From contig NZ_JAAAKW010000008.1 of NCBI RefSeq assembly GCF_009905615.1, positions 124,001 to 188,000 on the forward strand: DNA of 64,000 bases. Reading direction: 5' to 3'. A program made the position numbers and the translations under genes. The stretch comes from Pseudomonas sp. SLFW (GTDB taxonomy: Bacteria; Pseudomonadota; Gammaproteobacteria; Pseudomonadales; Pseudomonadaceae). Below the pieces are notes generated by a model, which was not told the DNA's origin, ran no database searches, and saw nothing but the letters and a program-made list of their open reading frames with translations. The number at the start of each line of letters is the position of its first letter. Position 1 is the first letter of the stretch. This document shows, piece after piece, positions 27,482 through 35,630 of this stretch.

Positions 27482-28166
27482 CGTCGTCGACCATACCTCC
27501 ATGTGGAGTTTGGTCAGCAATGCCAGCGTGGTCGTACAGTTGGTAATGCTGATCCTGGTGGCCGCATCGGTCACTTCGTGGATCATGATTTTTCAGCGCA
27601 GCTCGATGCTGCGCGCTGGGCGCCGTGCGCTGGACAGCTTCGAGGAGCGTTTCTGGTCGGGTATCGACCTGTCCAAGCTGTACCGTCAAGCGGGCAGCAA
27701 CCCTGACCCGGATTCGGGCGTCGAGCAGATCTTCCGTGCCGGTTTTAAAGAATTCTCGCGCCTGCGTCAGCAGCCAGGTGTCGATCCCGATGCCGTCATG
27801 GAAGGGGTCGCCCGTGCCATGCGCGTTGCCATCTCCCGTGAAGAAGAAAAGCTTGAGCAGAGCCTGCCTTTCCTGGCGACCGTGGGTTCCACCAGCCCGT
27901 ACGTCGGTCTGTTCGGGACCGTATGGGGGATCATGAACTCCTTCCGTGGTCTGGCCACTGCTCAACAGGCCACGCTGGCCACCGTTGCACCGGGTATCGC
28001 CGAAGCCCTGATCGCTACCGCCATCGGCCTGTTCGCGGCAATCCCTGCAGTAATCGCCTACAACCGTTTCGCCGCTCGTGGCGAGAACCTGATTGGCCGT
28101 TACTACACATTCGCCGACGAGTTCCAGGCCATCCTGCACCGTAAAGTGCACACCAGCGAAGACTAA
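27471..28166 (+). CDS. tolQ: Tol-Pal system motor protein TolQ
   Basis: A 231-residue inner-membrane protein with three transmembrane segments, one near the N-terminus and two around residues 135-205 in the MotA/TolQ/ExbB domain (PYVGLFGTVWGIMNSF is typical). With TolR it forms the proton-driven stator that energises TolA for outer-membrane constriction at division. GTG start 27471 follows GCAGGAGATACAGC and overlaps ybgC. Confidence 0.97.
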   Translation: MEANVVDHTSMWSLVSNASVVVQLVMLILVAASVTSWIMIFQRSSMLRAGRRALDSFEERFWSGIDLSKLYRQAGSNPDPDSGVEQIFRAGFKEFSRLRQQPGVDPDAVMEGVARAMRVAISREEEKLEQSLPFLATVGSTSPYVGLFGTVWGIMNSFRGLATAQQATLATVAPGIAEALIATAIGLFAAIPAVIAYNRFAARGENLIGRYYTFADEFQAILHRKVHTSED

Positions 28167-28180
28167 GCAGGTATTTCCCA

Positions 28181-28645
28181 ATGGCTTTAATCGCTCGCGG
28201 TCGACGCAGCAAACGCAAGCCGGTCGCCGAAATGAACGTGGTGCCTTACATCGACGTGATGTTGGTGCTGCTGGTCATTTTCATGGTGACGGCTCCAATG
28301 ATTAACCAGGGCGTGAAAGTCGATCTGCCCAAGGTCTCCAGCGAGGCTTTGCCGCAGGACAACAACAATCAGGTCCTGACCATTTCGATCAAGGCTGACA
28401 AATCCTATTACTGGAACCTTGGCAGCGAAGTCGACACCGACAAGCAGATGGACAAGGCCATGACCTTGCCGCAACTGACCAGCGCCGTGACCAAAATCAT
28501 CGCGGCAGGTCGTGAGGCCGGCAAGCAGACTCAGGTGTTCATTCGCGGTGACAAATCCGTCGACTATGGCTCTGTCATGGGCACGATGGGCGGGTTGCAG
28601 AAGGCCGGAGTCGGGAACGTTGGTCTGATTACCGAGGCGCCCTGA
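28181..28645 (+). CDS. tolR: Tol-Pal system protein TolR
   Basis: A 154-residue ExbD/TolR protein with a single N-terminal transmembrane helix. The proton-conducting Asp is in VPYIDVMLVLLVIFMV (about residue 25). The rest is the periplasmic domain that can bind peptidoglycan. Fourteen bp after tolQ, and its TGA overlaps the tolA ATG by one base. Confidence 0.96.
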   Translation: MALIARGRRSKRKPVAEMNVVPYIDVMLVLLVIFMVTAPMINQGVKVDLPKVSSEALPQDNNNQVLTISIKADKSYYWNLGSEVDTDKQMDKAMTLPQLTSAVTKIIAAGREAGKQTQVFIRGDKSVDYGSVMGTMGGLQKAGVGNVGLITEAP

Positions 28646-29715
28646 TGCAGCCGATTCGAGAGCCGTCAGCCTCGGAAAGCTACTTCTGGCCCTCCGTCTG
28701 GGCTGTGGCACTGCACGTCCTGATTTTTGGTCTGTTGTTCGTGAGCTTCGCGATGACACCGGAACTGCCTGAGTCGAAACCTATCGTTCAGGCCACGCTG
28801 TATCAGCTCAAGTCGAAAAGTCAGGCGACGACCCAGACCAACCAGAAGCTTGCTGGCGAGGCAAAGAAATCCGCTGCGCGACAAACGGAAGTCGAGCAGA
28901 TGGAGCAGAAAAAAGTTGAGCAAGAGGCGATAAAGGCGGCGGAACAAAAGAAAGCCGATGCCGCTCAAAAGGCCGAAGAGCAAAAGGCTGAAGAAGCGAA
29001 GAAAGCGGAAGAAGCCAAAAAGGCCGACGACGCGAAGAAAGCTGAAGCCAAAAAAGCAGACGATGCGAAGAAAGCAGCAGAAGAGAAACAATTGGCTGAT
29101 ATAGCCAAGAAGAAAGCTGAAGACGACGCGAAGAAAAAAGCTGAGGAAGACGCCAAGCGCGCCGCCGCGGAAGAAGCCAAGAAACAGGCTGCCGAGGACG
29201 CGAAAAAGCAGGCGGCTGACGATGCGAAGAAAAAGGCTGCTGAAGACGCGAAGAAAAAAGCGGCTGAGGACGCCAAGAAGAAAGCTGCAGACGACGCCAA
29301 GAAGAAGGCACAGGACGCTGCCCGTAAATCGGCGGAAGACAAGAAGGCGCAAGCACTGGCCGACCTGCTCTCCGACAAGCCGGAACGCCAACAGGCGCTG
29401 GCCGATGAGAAGGGTGATGAAGTCGCTGGCAGCTTCGATGACTTGATTCGCTCGCGAGCTGCGGAAGGCTGGGCACGTCCCCCTTCAGCGCGCAAAGGCA
29501 TGACAGTCGTGTTGCAGATCGCCATGTTGCCGGACGGTACGATCAGTTCCGTGACCGTGGCCAAGTCCAGCGGCGATGGTCCGTTCGACAGTTCGGCAGT
29601 AGCAGCGGTCAAGAACATTGGTCGTTTGACAGAGATGCAGGGGCTGAAACCTTCGGATTTCGCGCCTTACCGTTCATTCAAGATGACATTCACACCTGAG
29701 GATCTAGCCTTGTGA
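28645..29715 (+). CDS. tolA: Tol-Pal system protein TolA
   Basis: A 356-residue protein. One transmembrane helix (about 18-38), then a very long Ala/Lys/Glu/Asp-rich helical domain (about 60-245) with many AEEAKKA- and EDAKKKA-type repeats that spans the periplasm, then a globular C-terminal domain III (about 260-356, containing YRSFKMTF) that contacts TolB and Pal. The repetitive domain is a natural spot for length variation. The stop codon overlaps the tolB GTG. Confidence 0.95.
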   Translation: MQPIREPSASESYFWPSVWAVALHVLIFGLLFVSFAMTPELPESKPIVQATLYQLKSKSQATTQTNQKLAGEAKKSAARQTEVEQMEQKKVEQEAIKAAEQKKADAAQKAEEQKAEEAKKAEEAKKADDAKKAEAKKADDAKKAAEEKQLADIAKKKAEDDAKKKAEEDAKRAAAEEAKKQAAEDAKKQAADDAKKKAAEDAKKKAAEDAKKKAADDAKKKAQDAARKSAEDKKAQALADLLSDKPERQQALADEKGDEVAGSFDDLIRSRAAEGWARPPSARKGMTVVLQIAMLPDGTISSVTVAKSSGDGPFDSSAVAAVKNIGRLTEMQGLKPSDFAPYRSFKMTFTPEDLAL

Positions 29716-31013
29716 TTAACCTTCTTCGAGGATTGCTTGTCGTTCTTTGTTGCGCAGCGGGTTTCGCCGCTGCCGACGAAAAGAACATTCTGGTCACAAG
29801 CGGCAGCGACCGCGCCACGCCGATTGCAATCGTGCCTTTCGGCCTGCAAGGCGGTAGCGTGCTGCCTGAAGACATGGCTCAGATCATCAGCAACGACATG
29901 CTGAATTCGGGCTATTACACGCCGATTCCAAAGGAAAACATGATCAGCCAGCCGAGTCAGGCCAGCGAAGTCATCTTCCGCGACTGGAAAGCGCTGGGTG
30001 CCCAGTACGTGATGGTCGGCAGCATTTCGCCTGCGGGCGGTCGTTTGCAGGTCCAGTACGCGTTGTTCAACGTCGCGACCGAGCAGCAAGTGCTGACCGG
30101 TAACGTTTCAGGTACGACCGATCAACTGCGCGACATGGCGCACTACATCGCCGACCAGTCGTTTGAAAAGCTGACTGGCATCAAAGGCGCGTTCTCGACT
30201 CGCATGCTGTACGTTACCGCTGAGCGTTTCGGTACGAACAACACCCGTTACACGCTGCAACGTTCGGACTACGACGGGGCTCGCGCAGTAACACTGCTGC
30301 AATCCCGTGAGCCGATCCTGTCCCCACGTTTCGCGCCGGATGGCAAGCGTATCGCCTACGTGTCGTTCGAGCAGAAGCGTCCGCGCATCTTCGTTCAGCA
30401 CATCGACACGGGCCGTCGCGAGCAAATCACCAACTTCGAAGGCCTGAACGGCGCACCGGCCTGGTCTCCGGACGGCAGCAAGCTGGCCATGGTCCTGTCG
30501 AAAGATGGCAACCCTGAGATTTATGTGATGAACCTGGCGTCGCGTCAGCTTTCGCGCGTCACGAATGATTCGTCCATCGATACCGAACCTTTCTTCGGTA
30601 AAGACGGTTCGACTCTTTATTTCACTTCTGATCGTGGCGGCAAACCACAGATCTATAAAACGAGCATTAATGGTGGCGGCGCTGAACGCGTCACTTTCAT
30701 CGGTAACTACAACGCCAACCCTAAATTGTCGGCCGATGAAAAGACGCTGGTCATGATCCATCGTCAAGATGGCTTCACCAACTTCAAGGTAGCCGCTCAG
30801 GATTTGCAGCGCGGTAGCGTAAAAATCCTCACAGACAGCAACCTTGATGAGTCGCCTACTGTTGCGCCCAACGGCACCATGGTAATCTACGCCACCCGCC
30901 AGCAGGGCCGGGGAGTCTTGATGCTCGTGTCCATTAATGGACGCGTAAGGCTCCCGCTTCCTACCGCTCAAGGCGAAGTCAGAGAACCTTCCTGGTCCCC
31001 TTACCTGAACTGA
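29712..31013 (+). CDS. tolB: Tol-Pal system translocation protein TolB
   Basis: A 433-residue periplasmic protein with a signal peptide (cleavage about residue 21, after FAAA). An N-terminal alpha/beta domain (about 25-165) is followed by a six-bladed beta propeller with repeats such as SPRFAPDGKRIAYVS and APAWSPDGSKLAMVL. TolB binds Pal and TolA. GTG start overlaps the tolA stop (GTGA). Confidence 0.96.
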   Translation: MINLLRGLLVVLCCAAGFAAADEKNILVTSGSDRATPIAIVPFGLQGGSVLPEDMAQIISNDMLNSGYYTPIPKENMISQPSQASEVIFRDWKALGAQYVMVGSISPAGGRLQVQYALFNVATEQQVLTGNVSGTTDQLRDMAHYIADQSFEKLTGIKGAFSTRMLYVTAERFGTNNTRYTLQRSDYDGARAVTLLQSREPILSPRFAPDGKRIAYVSFEQKRPRIFVQHIDTGRREQITNFEGLNGAPAWSPDGSKLAMVLSKDGNPEIYVMNLASRQLSRVTNDSSIDTEPFFGKDGSTLYFTSDRGGKPQIYKTSINGGGAERVTFIGNYNANPKLSADEKTLVMIHRQDGFTNFKVAAQDLQRGSVKILTDSNLDESPTVAPNGTMVIYATRQQGRGVLMLVSINGRVRLPLPTAQGEVREPSWSPYLN

Positions 31014-31065
31014 CGCGGCGCTTTACGTTTTACTTAACACACTGGGGTTCATTAGGAGTTTCACG

Positions 31066-31566
31066 ATGGAAATGCTGAAGTTTGGTAAATTTGCTGCGCT
31101 GGCTCTGGCCATGGCTGTAGCTGTAGGTTGCTCGTCCAAAGGCGGCGACAATGCCGGTCAAGGCGCTGCTGTAGATCCAAACGCTGGTTACGGCGCTAAC
31201 ACTGGTGCTGTTGACGGCAGCCTGAGCGAAGAAGCTGCTCTGCGCGCAATCACCACTTTCTACTTCGAATACGACAGTTCTGACCTGAAACCAGAGGCCA
31301 TGCGCGCTCTGGACGTTCACGCCAAGGACCTGAAAGCTAACGGCGCTCGCGTTGTTCTGGAAGGTAACACTGACGAACGCGGTACTCGCGAATACAACCT
31401 GGCACTGGGCGAGCGTCGTGCGAAAGCCGTTCAACGCTACCTGGTTCTGCAAGGCGTATCGCCAGCTCAGCTGGAACTGGTTTCCTACGGTGAAGAGCGT
31501 CCAGTTGCTACCGGCAACGACGAGCAATCCTGGGCTCAAAACCGTCGCGTCGAACTGCGTAAGTAA
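31066..31566 (+). CDS. pal: Peptidoglycan-associated lipoprotein Pal/OprL
   Basis: A 166-residue outer-membrane lipoprotein. Lipobox AVGC puts the lipidated Cys at about residue 22. The C-terminal OmpA-like domain (about 60-166) binds meso-DAP; the motif NTDERGTREYNLALGERRA is clear. ATG follows TTAGGAGTTTCACG. Pal links outer membrane and peptidoglycan and interacts with TolB. cpoB follows after 6 bp. Confidence 0.97.
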   Translation: MEMLKFGKFAALALAMAVAVGCSSKGGDNAGQGAAVDPNAGYGANTGAVDGSLSEEAALRAITTFYFEYDSSDLKPEAMRALDVHAKDLKANGARVVLEGNTDERGTREYNLALGERRAKAVQRYLVLQGVSPAQLELVSYGEERPVATGNDEQSWAQNRRVELRK

Positions 31567-31572
31567 TTTGAC

Positions 31573-32403
31573 ATGCGAACGTGCCGCCGTGCTTTAACCG
31601 TTTTGGCTCTCACCCTTCCTCTTGCAGCGCTGGGTGCGGTTCCTGTGGTCGATGACAACTCTGGCTCTGCTGGCAGCAGTTATCCGCCATCGGGTTATGG
31701 TACGGCGGGCGCCTACGCCGGAGGTGGGGCTACGGCCCAGCCTTCGGCGCAAGGTCAGCTGTTCATGCAGCTGCAACAAATGCAGGATGAAATTTCGCGC
31801 TTGCGCGGAATCGTTGAAGTCCAGCAAAACGATATCCAGCAGATGAAGCAAGAAGCGCTGGATCGTTACAAGGACCTCGACTCTCGCATTGGAGCGGGTG
31901 GCGCACCTGCCGCACCTGCGAATAATTCAGCTTCCGACGGTGGCGTCAACGCCGGCGGAGCCCCTGTAGCACCTGCTGGCGGAGCATCTGCCGCACAGGC
32001 GCCTCAGACCAGTACAGAACCGGGTGACCCGGCGAAAGAAAAGCTCTACTACGACGCTGCTTTCGACCTGATCAAGGCCAAGGATTTCGACAAGGCCAGC
32101 CAAGCGTTCTCTGCTTTTTTGCGTAAGTACCCAAATAGCCAATACGCGGGCAATGCCCAGTACTGGCTGGGTGAAGTAAACCTGGCCAAAGGCGATCTGC
32201 AAGGTGCCGGTCAGGCTTTCGCCAAGGTGAGTCAGTTGTACCCAAAGCATGCAAAGGTGCCTGATTCGTTGTACAAACTCGCTGATGTGGAGCGCCGCCT
32301 GGGTCATACCGACAAGGTCAAAGGCATTCTGCAGCAGGTCGTTGCCCAGTACCCTGGGACGTCGGCAGCACAACTGGCTCAGCGCGATCTTCAACGCCTC
32401 TGA
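31573..32403 (+). CDS. cpoB: Cell division coordinator CpoB (YbgF)
   Basis: A 276-residue periplasmic protein: signal peptide (about 1-22), a trimerising coiled coil (about 58-97, LQQMQDEISRLRGIVEVQQ), a Gly/Ala/Pro-rich linker (about 100-155), then TPR repeats (KLYYDAAFDLIKAKDFDKA onward). It coordinates outer-membrane constriction by Tol-Pal with PBP1b activity. It is the last tol-pal gene; a strong terminator follows. Confidence 0.95.
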   Translation: MRTCRRALTVLALTLPLAALGAVPVVDDNSGSAGSSYPPSGYGTAGAYAGGGATAQPSAQGQLFMQLQQMQDEISRLRGIVEVQQNDIQQMKQEALDRYKDLDSRIGAGGAPAAPANNSASDGGVNAGGAPVAPAGGASAAQAPQTSTEPGDPAKEKLYYDAAFDLIKAKDFDKASQAFSAFLRKYPNSQYAGNAQYWLGEVNLAKGDLQGAGQAFAKVSQLYPKHAKVPDSLYKLADVERRLGHTDKVKGILQQVVAQYPGTSAAQLAQRDLQRL

Positions 32404-32430
32404 CACCAGGTGATTGACCCTCGATTCAAG

Positions 32431-32456
32431 AAAGCCGCGCGTTGCGCGGCTTTTTT
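32431..32456 (+). terminator. Terminator of the tol-pal operon
   Basis: AAGCCGCGC / GCGCGGCTT, 9-bp stem with a 3-nt loop, followed by TTTTTT, 28 nt after cpoB. Confidence 0.92.
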
Positions 32457-32580
32457 CGTTAGAATCTCGCACCCGAAATTCCGGTATTGATTACGCTTCT
32501 TTGGATTCTGCGAGCGCAGGGTGCACAGAAGTGCCTGACGGAGGCGGATGGCCTGTTTAGCCGTTACGCCCGTGGCCCCT

Positions 32581-33228
32581 ATGCAAGACACATTACGCAT
32601 CACCGAAGTTTTTTACTCGTTACAGGGTGAAACGCGCACAGCAGGCTTGCCTACCGTATTTGTGCGCCTCACCGGTTGTCCCCTGCGTTGCGGCTATTGC
32701 GACAGCGAATACGCGTTCACAGGCGGCACGATTCAGACCCTCGATTCGCTCATGGAGCAAGTCGCCAGCTACCGCCCGCGTTACGTCTGCGTGACCGGCG
32801 GCGAGCCTCTTGCCCAACCCAACGCCATTCCGCTGCTTCAGCGGTTGTGCGATGCCGGCTACGAAGTGTCGCTGGAGACCAGTGGCGCACTGGACATTTC
32901 CAAGGTTGACCCTCGCGTCAGCCGTGTGGTCGATCTGAAAACGCCAGGCTCGAAAGAAGTGGCGCGCAATCGCTATGAGAATATCGAACTCCTGACCCCG
33001 AACGACCAGATCAAGTTCGTCATCTGCTCGCGGGAAGACTACGACTGGGCGGTTTCAAAGATCATCCAGTACGGTCTGGACCGTCGAGCAGGGGAAGTGC
33101 TGTTTTCTCCTGTGCATCGCGATCTGAACGTTCGAGACCTCGCCGACTGGATCGTTGCCGACAACCTGCCGGTGCGCCTCCAGCTGCAGCTCCATAAAAT
33201 CCTCTGGAACGATGAGCCGGGGCGCTGA
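32581..33228 (+). CDS. queE: 7-carboxy-7-deazaguanine synthase QueE
   Basis: A 215-residue radical-SAM enzyme of queuosine/deazapurine synthesis that converts carboxytetrahydropterin to 7-carboxy-7-deazaguanine. The cluster motif is CPLRCGYCD (about residue 32). SLQGE near the N-terminus and GGEPL are also typical. I chose ATG 32581 (MQDTLRITEVF), the family start, although its ribosome site is weak; an in-frame ATG at 32548 has GGAGG only 3 nt away. queC starts within 20 bp of the stop. Confidence 0.94.
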   Translation: MQDTLRITEVFYSLQGETRTAGLPTVFVRLTGCPLRCGYCDSEYAFTGGTIQTLDSLMEQVASYRPRYVCVTGGEPLAQPNAIPLLQRLCDAGYEVSLETSGALDISKVDPRVSRVVDLKTPGSKEVARNRYENIELLTPNDQIKFVICSREDYDWAVSKIIQYGLDRRAGEVLFSPVHRDLNVRDLADWIVADNLPVRLQLQLHKILWNDEPGR

Positions 33229-33244
33229 GATGAGTGAGTACACA

Positions 33245-33919
33245 ATGACTGAGAAACGCGCGGTAATCCTGCTGTCTGGCGGCCTGGACTCGGCCACCGT
33301 GGTCGCAATGGCGAAAGCCGACGGCTACACCTGCTACACCATGAGCTTCGATTATGGCCAGCGTCATCGTGCCGAGCTGCAAGCGGCTGAGCGTGTGGCG
33401 AAGGACCTGGGTGTGATCGAGCACAAAGTGATCGGCCTGAACCTCAACGGCATCGGCGGCTCGGCCCTCACCGACAGCAGCATCGCCGTGCCGGAAACGC
33501 CTGGCGAAGGCATCCCCGTCACCTACGTTCCCGCGCGCAACACGGTCTTTCTGTCGTTGGCATTGGGCTGGGCCGAAGTCCTTGGCGCACGTGACATCTT
33601 CATTGGCGTCAATGCTGTCGATTACTCTGGCTATCCGGATTGCCGCCCTGAATTCGTCGAGTCCTTCGAGCGCATGGCCAACCTCGCGACCAAGGCGGGC
33701 GTAGAAGGGCAAGGTTTTACCATTCAAGCCCCGTTGCAGATGCTGAGCAAAGCCGACATCGTCAAGGCAGGCACGCGTCTGGGCGTCGATTACGGGCTAA
33801 CGGTTTCCTGCTATCAGGCGGACGATCAAGGCCGCGCCTGCGGGAAATGCGACAGCTGCCGCCTGCGCGCAGAAGGCTTCGCAGCGGCCGGAATCACCGA
33901 CCCGACGCGTTATTTTTAA
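33245..33919 (+). CDS. queC: 7-cyano-7-deazaguanine synthase QueC
   Basis: A 224-residue ATP-dependent enzyme making preQ0 from 7-carboxy-7-deazaguanine. The PP-loop motif LSGGLDSAT is at residues 10-18. The C-terminal zinc site has CYQADDQGRACGKCDSCR. I chose ATG 33245 (MTEKRAVILL) to match the usual length; an in-frame ATG at 33230 adds five residues and cannot be excluded. Downstream of queE in the same operon. Confidence 0.95.
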   Translation: MTEKRAVILLSGGLDSATVVAMAKADGYTCYTMSFDYGQRHRAELQAAERVAKDLGVIEHKVIGLNLNGIGGSALTDSSIAVPETPGEGIPVTYVPARNTVFLSLALGWAEVLGARDIFIGVNAVDYSGYPDCRPEFVESFERMANLATKAGVEGQGFTIQAPLQMLSKADIVKAGTRLGVDYGLTVSCYQADDQGRACGKCDSCRLRAEGFAAAGITDPTRYF

Positions 33920-33937
33920 ATTTTTTAAAAAAGGGTG

Positions 33938-33965
33938 TTGAATTACTGAGAAAAATCAGTAATAT
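33938..33965 (+). promoter_or_regulatory. Promoter of tRNA-Lys with overlapping dyad
   Basis: TTGAAT (-35, 33938-33943) and TAATAT (-10, 33960-33965) with a 16-bp spacer, ending 17 bp before the tRNA. A perfect 8-bp inverted repeat (ATTACTGA / TCAGTAAT, 33942-33963) fills the spacer and touches both boxes. Confidence 0.65.
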
Positions 33966-33982
33966 ACGCGCCACCACGAAGC

Positions 33983-34058
33983 GGGTCGTTAGCTCAGTTG
34001 GTAGAGCAGTTGGCTTTTAACCAATTGGTCGTAGGTTCGAATCCCACACGACCCACCA
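33983..34058 (+). tRNA. tRNA-Lys (TTT)
   Basis: A 76-nt tRNA from GGGTCGTTAGCTC to an encoded CCA, anticodon TTT in CTTTTAA. Acceptor stem GGGTCGT / ACGACCC is fully paired. This position matches PA0976.1 in P. aeruginosa, a known integration hotspot for genomic islands (family knowledge). Confidence 0.98.
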
Positions 34059-34064
34059 TCTTCG

Positions 34065-34108
34065 AAACCCGAGAGGTCCACGAAAGTGTGAATTCTCGGG
34101 TTTTTTTT
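34065..34108 (+). terminator. tRNA-Lys terminator; left copy of the 25-nt direct repeat
   Basis: AACCCGAGA / TCTCGGGTT stem with a 19-nt loop and eight T. The loop and right arm (34078-34102) recur exactly at 54286-54310. Confidence 0.85.
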
Positions 34109-34686
34109 CGTCTGAACGAAAGTGGGGCACCAGCTCCCTGGACCATCCCACGTCAACTCATGACTCAACCCCGTTCCGGCCGGTTGCAGCGCCTGTTCAA
34201 GGCTGTAGCGCTCCGAGTTAAGACTTTCTACGTGCGTCAGTCATTTTGATTCTGAACCAACAACCCCAGTAGCCGCGATCGCTGCTGGGCCGTGTTGAAT
34301 CGGCGTTTGGTCCACTACTGCAGGGCCTGTTCAAGGCTCAAGCAACGCAATCATTGAAGCTGCCGGGGGGAGCGACGGCTTGAGCTGAGAGGGGGATCAC
34401 GTCATGCCTTTATCCAGGGAAGCAGCTTTGGCCGGTCTTCTAGGCCTTGGCGTTGGACGACGGGTGCGTTTTTTTCTGTTCGATACCCACCTGATATTGC
34501 GCTGGGTACAAACACTTTTTACTCGTCGCTGCCTGCAGCTTCGTAGTGTTTCAACTGCTCAGTTGGATCGCGGGTGTGGTTTTTAGACGACTACGATAAA
34601 GAACAGCTGCGCGAAGTTAACGCCATGCCAAGGGGCATTCTCTGGTCTGGACGGATTGGAAAACGGAGCGTTTGCTGACGCATAGG
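34109..34686. other. Gene-poor start of the accessory region
   Basis: About 580 bp with no credible gene. It contains a 14-nt direct repeat GCCTGTTCAAGGCT at 34191-34204 and 34325-34338, the first flanked by AGCGC / GCGCT. A 60-codon open frame at 34404 resembles nothing I recognise and is left out. Confidence 0.5.
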
Positions 34687-35232
34687 CTACACATGAATGC
34701 TGATGCCTTGAGACTGCGCACTTGGGGTACCGCTGTCAGTGCGTGCATCTTTGGCAAAGTCGTTGAGGTTTTGTAGGACATACACTGTATTTATATAATC
34801 AGGTACGACTTGAAATCCATATTCATTATTGTCGACGCTCGCGCTACGGAGATTGTCTATGCGCGCTGCAAAGTAGTCGAGAGCGTTCATTTTTACATCA
34901 GGTGTCATCGGGTTGCCGACCGAATCGAGGTTTGTGCCTGCAGAGATCATGAGATTGGCGGTAGTCTTGTCGATCAACCCCAGTGCATACAGGTTTTTGC
35001 TGACCAGCCCTAACTCAGCCGGTGTGATGGAGGTCATGTCGAAATCAGCAAAACTAGATCCCAAGCCTGCCTTTTTCATGGCATCTGTATCGAGTACGCC
35101 TTGCTTCGTTCCAATTTCCTGCAATAGCTGATTCGTCAAATAAGAGTTGCGAGGTGTTGAGCCTGAACTTGAACCGGACCCAGGCGACTTGATAGTTACC
35201 GAAGTTAATGACTGCCCAACTGAAATACTCAT
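34687..35232 (-). CDS. Hypothetical protein with Ser-rich N-terminus
   Basis: A 181-residue protein of unknown function. ATG 35232 follows GTGGAGATAAT. The first 35 residues are rich in Ser, Thr and Gly, have no acidic residue until about residue 39, and have Ile at position 3; the rest (LLQEIGTKQGVLDT through VLQNLNDFAKDA) looks helical and soluble. Such a start is compatible with a type III secretion signal or with a disordered tail of another secreted protein, but no hrp box was found upstream and no partner genes are nearby. GC content is visibly lower than in its neighbours. Confidence 0.65.
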   Translation of the reverse strand: MSISVGQSLTSVTIKSPGSGSSSGSTPRNSYLTNQLLQEIGTKQGVLDTDAMKKAGLGSSFADFDMTSITPAELGLVSKNLYALGLIDKTTANLMISAGTNLDSVGNPMTPDVKMNALDYFAARIDNLRSASVDNNEYGFQVVPDYINTVYVLQNLNDFAKDARTDSGTPSAQSQGISIHV

Positions 35233-35630
35233 ATTATCTCCACATGTTGACGCAGCGTAAATATCGCCCAAAGTCGGGTTAACGTACTCGACCCGTTTCT
35301 TAAATCCATAAGGAACAGACTCAGGATCAGCAAGAGCTTATTAGCGTCTAGTTGATGGGGGCATCTGTAATAAAGAACAGCTCAAGCTTCGACGTCAGCC
35401 CATTTGCCGTTGCCAGGCGTGGCACATGCCCTCAGCGCTATCCCGCTTCCGCACCTATCTATGGGTTATCGTCGTTGACAGCCATTAGTAGTAGTATTTT
35501 CCCTATCTATCAGTAGGTATGTGCTTTCAACGTAACATGATACTCTTAATCCTGCAAGGCGCCGTTAGCGCGTGGCTGACACAGCCTGAGGCCAGACGGT
35601 GCGGTCCGGGCAAACCTGAAGGAGCAAAAG
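35233..35630. other. Divergent intergenic region
   Basis: About 400 bp between the minus-strand hypothetical gene and the plus-strand hydrolase, presumably holding both promoters. No clear operator, repeat or additional ORF was recognised. Confidence 0.5.

Noticed and set aside
28900..29380. Repetitive AAGAAAGC-type DNA, considered as a CRISPR or satellite array
   Set aside because: These are the coding repeats of the TolA helical domain with no regular spacers.
28666..29391. Low-complexity Phe/Leu-rich frame antisense to tolA
   Set aside because: Direct consequence of the Ala/Lys repeats of tolA read backwards.
34404..34586. 60-codon open frame after tRNA-Lys
   Set aside because: No family resemblance and no clear ribosome-binding site; probably chance.
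35233..35630. hrp-box promoter upstream of the Ser-rich protein
   Set aside because: The two half motifs with the right spacing were looked for on the minus strand and not found.
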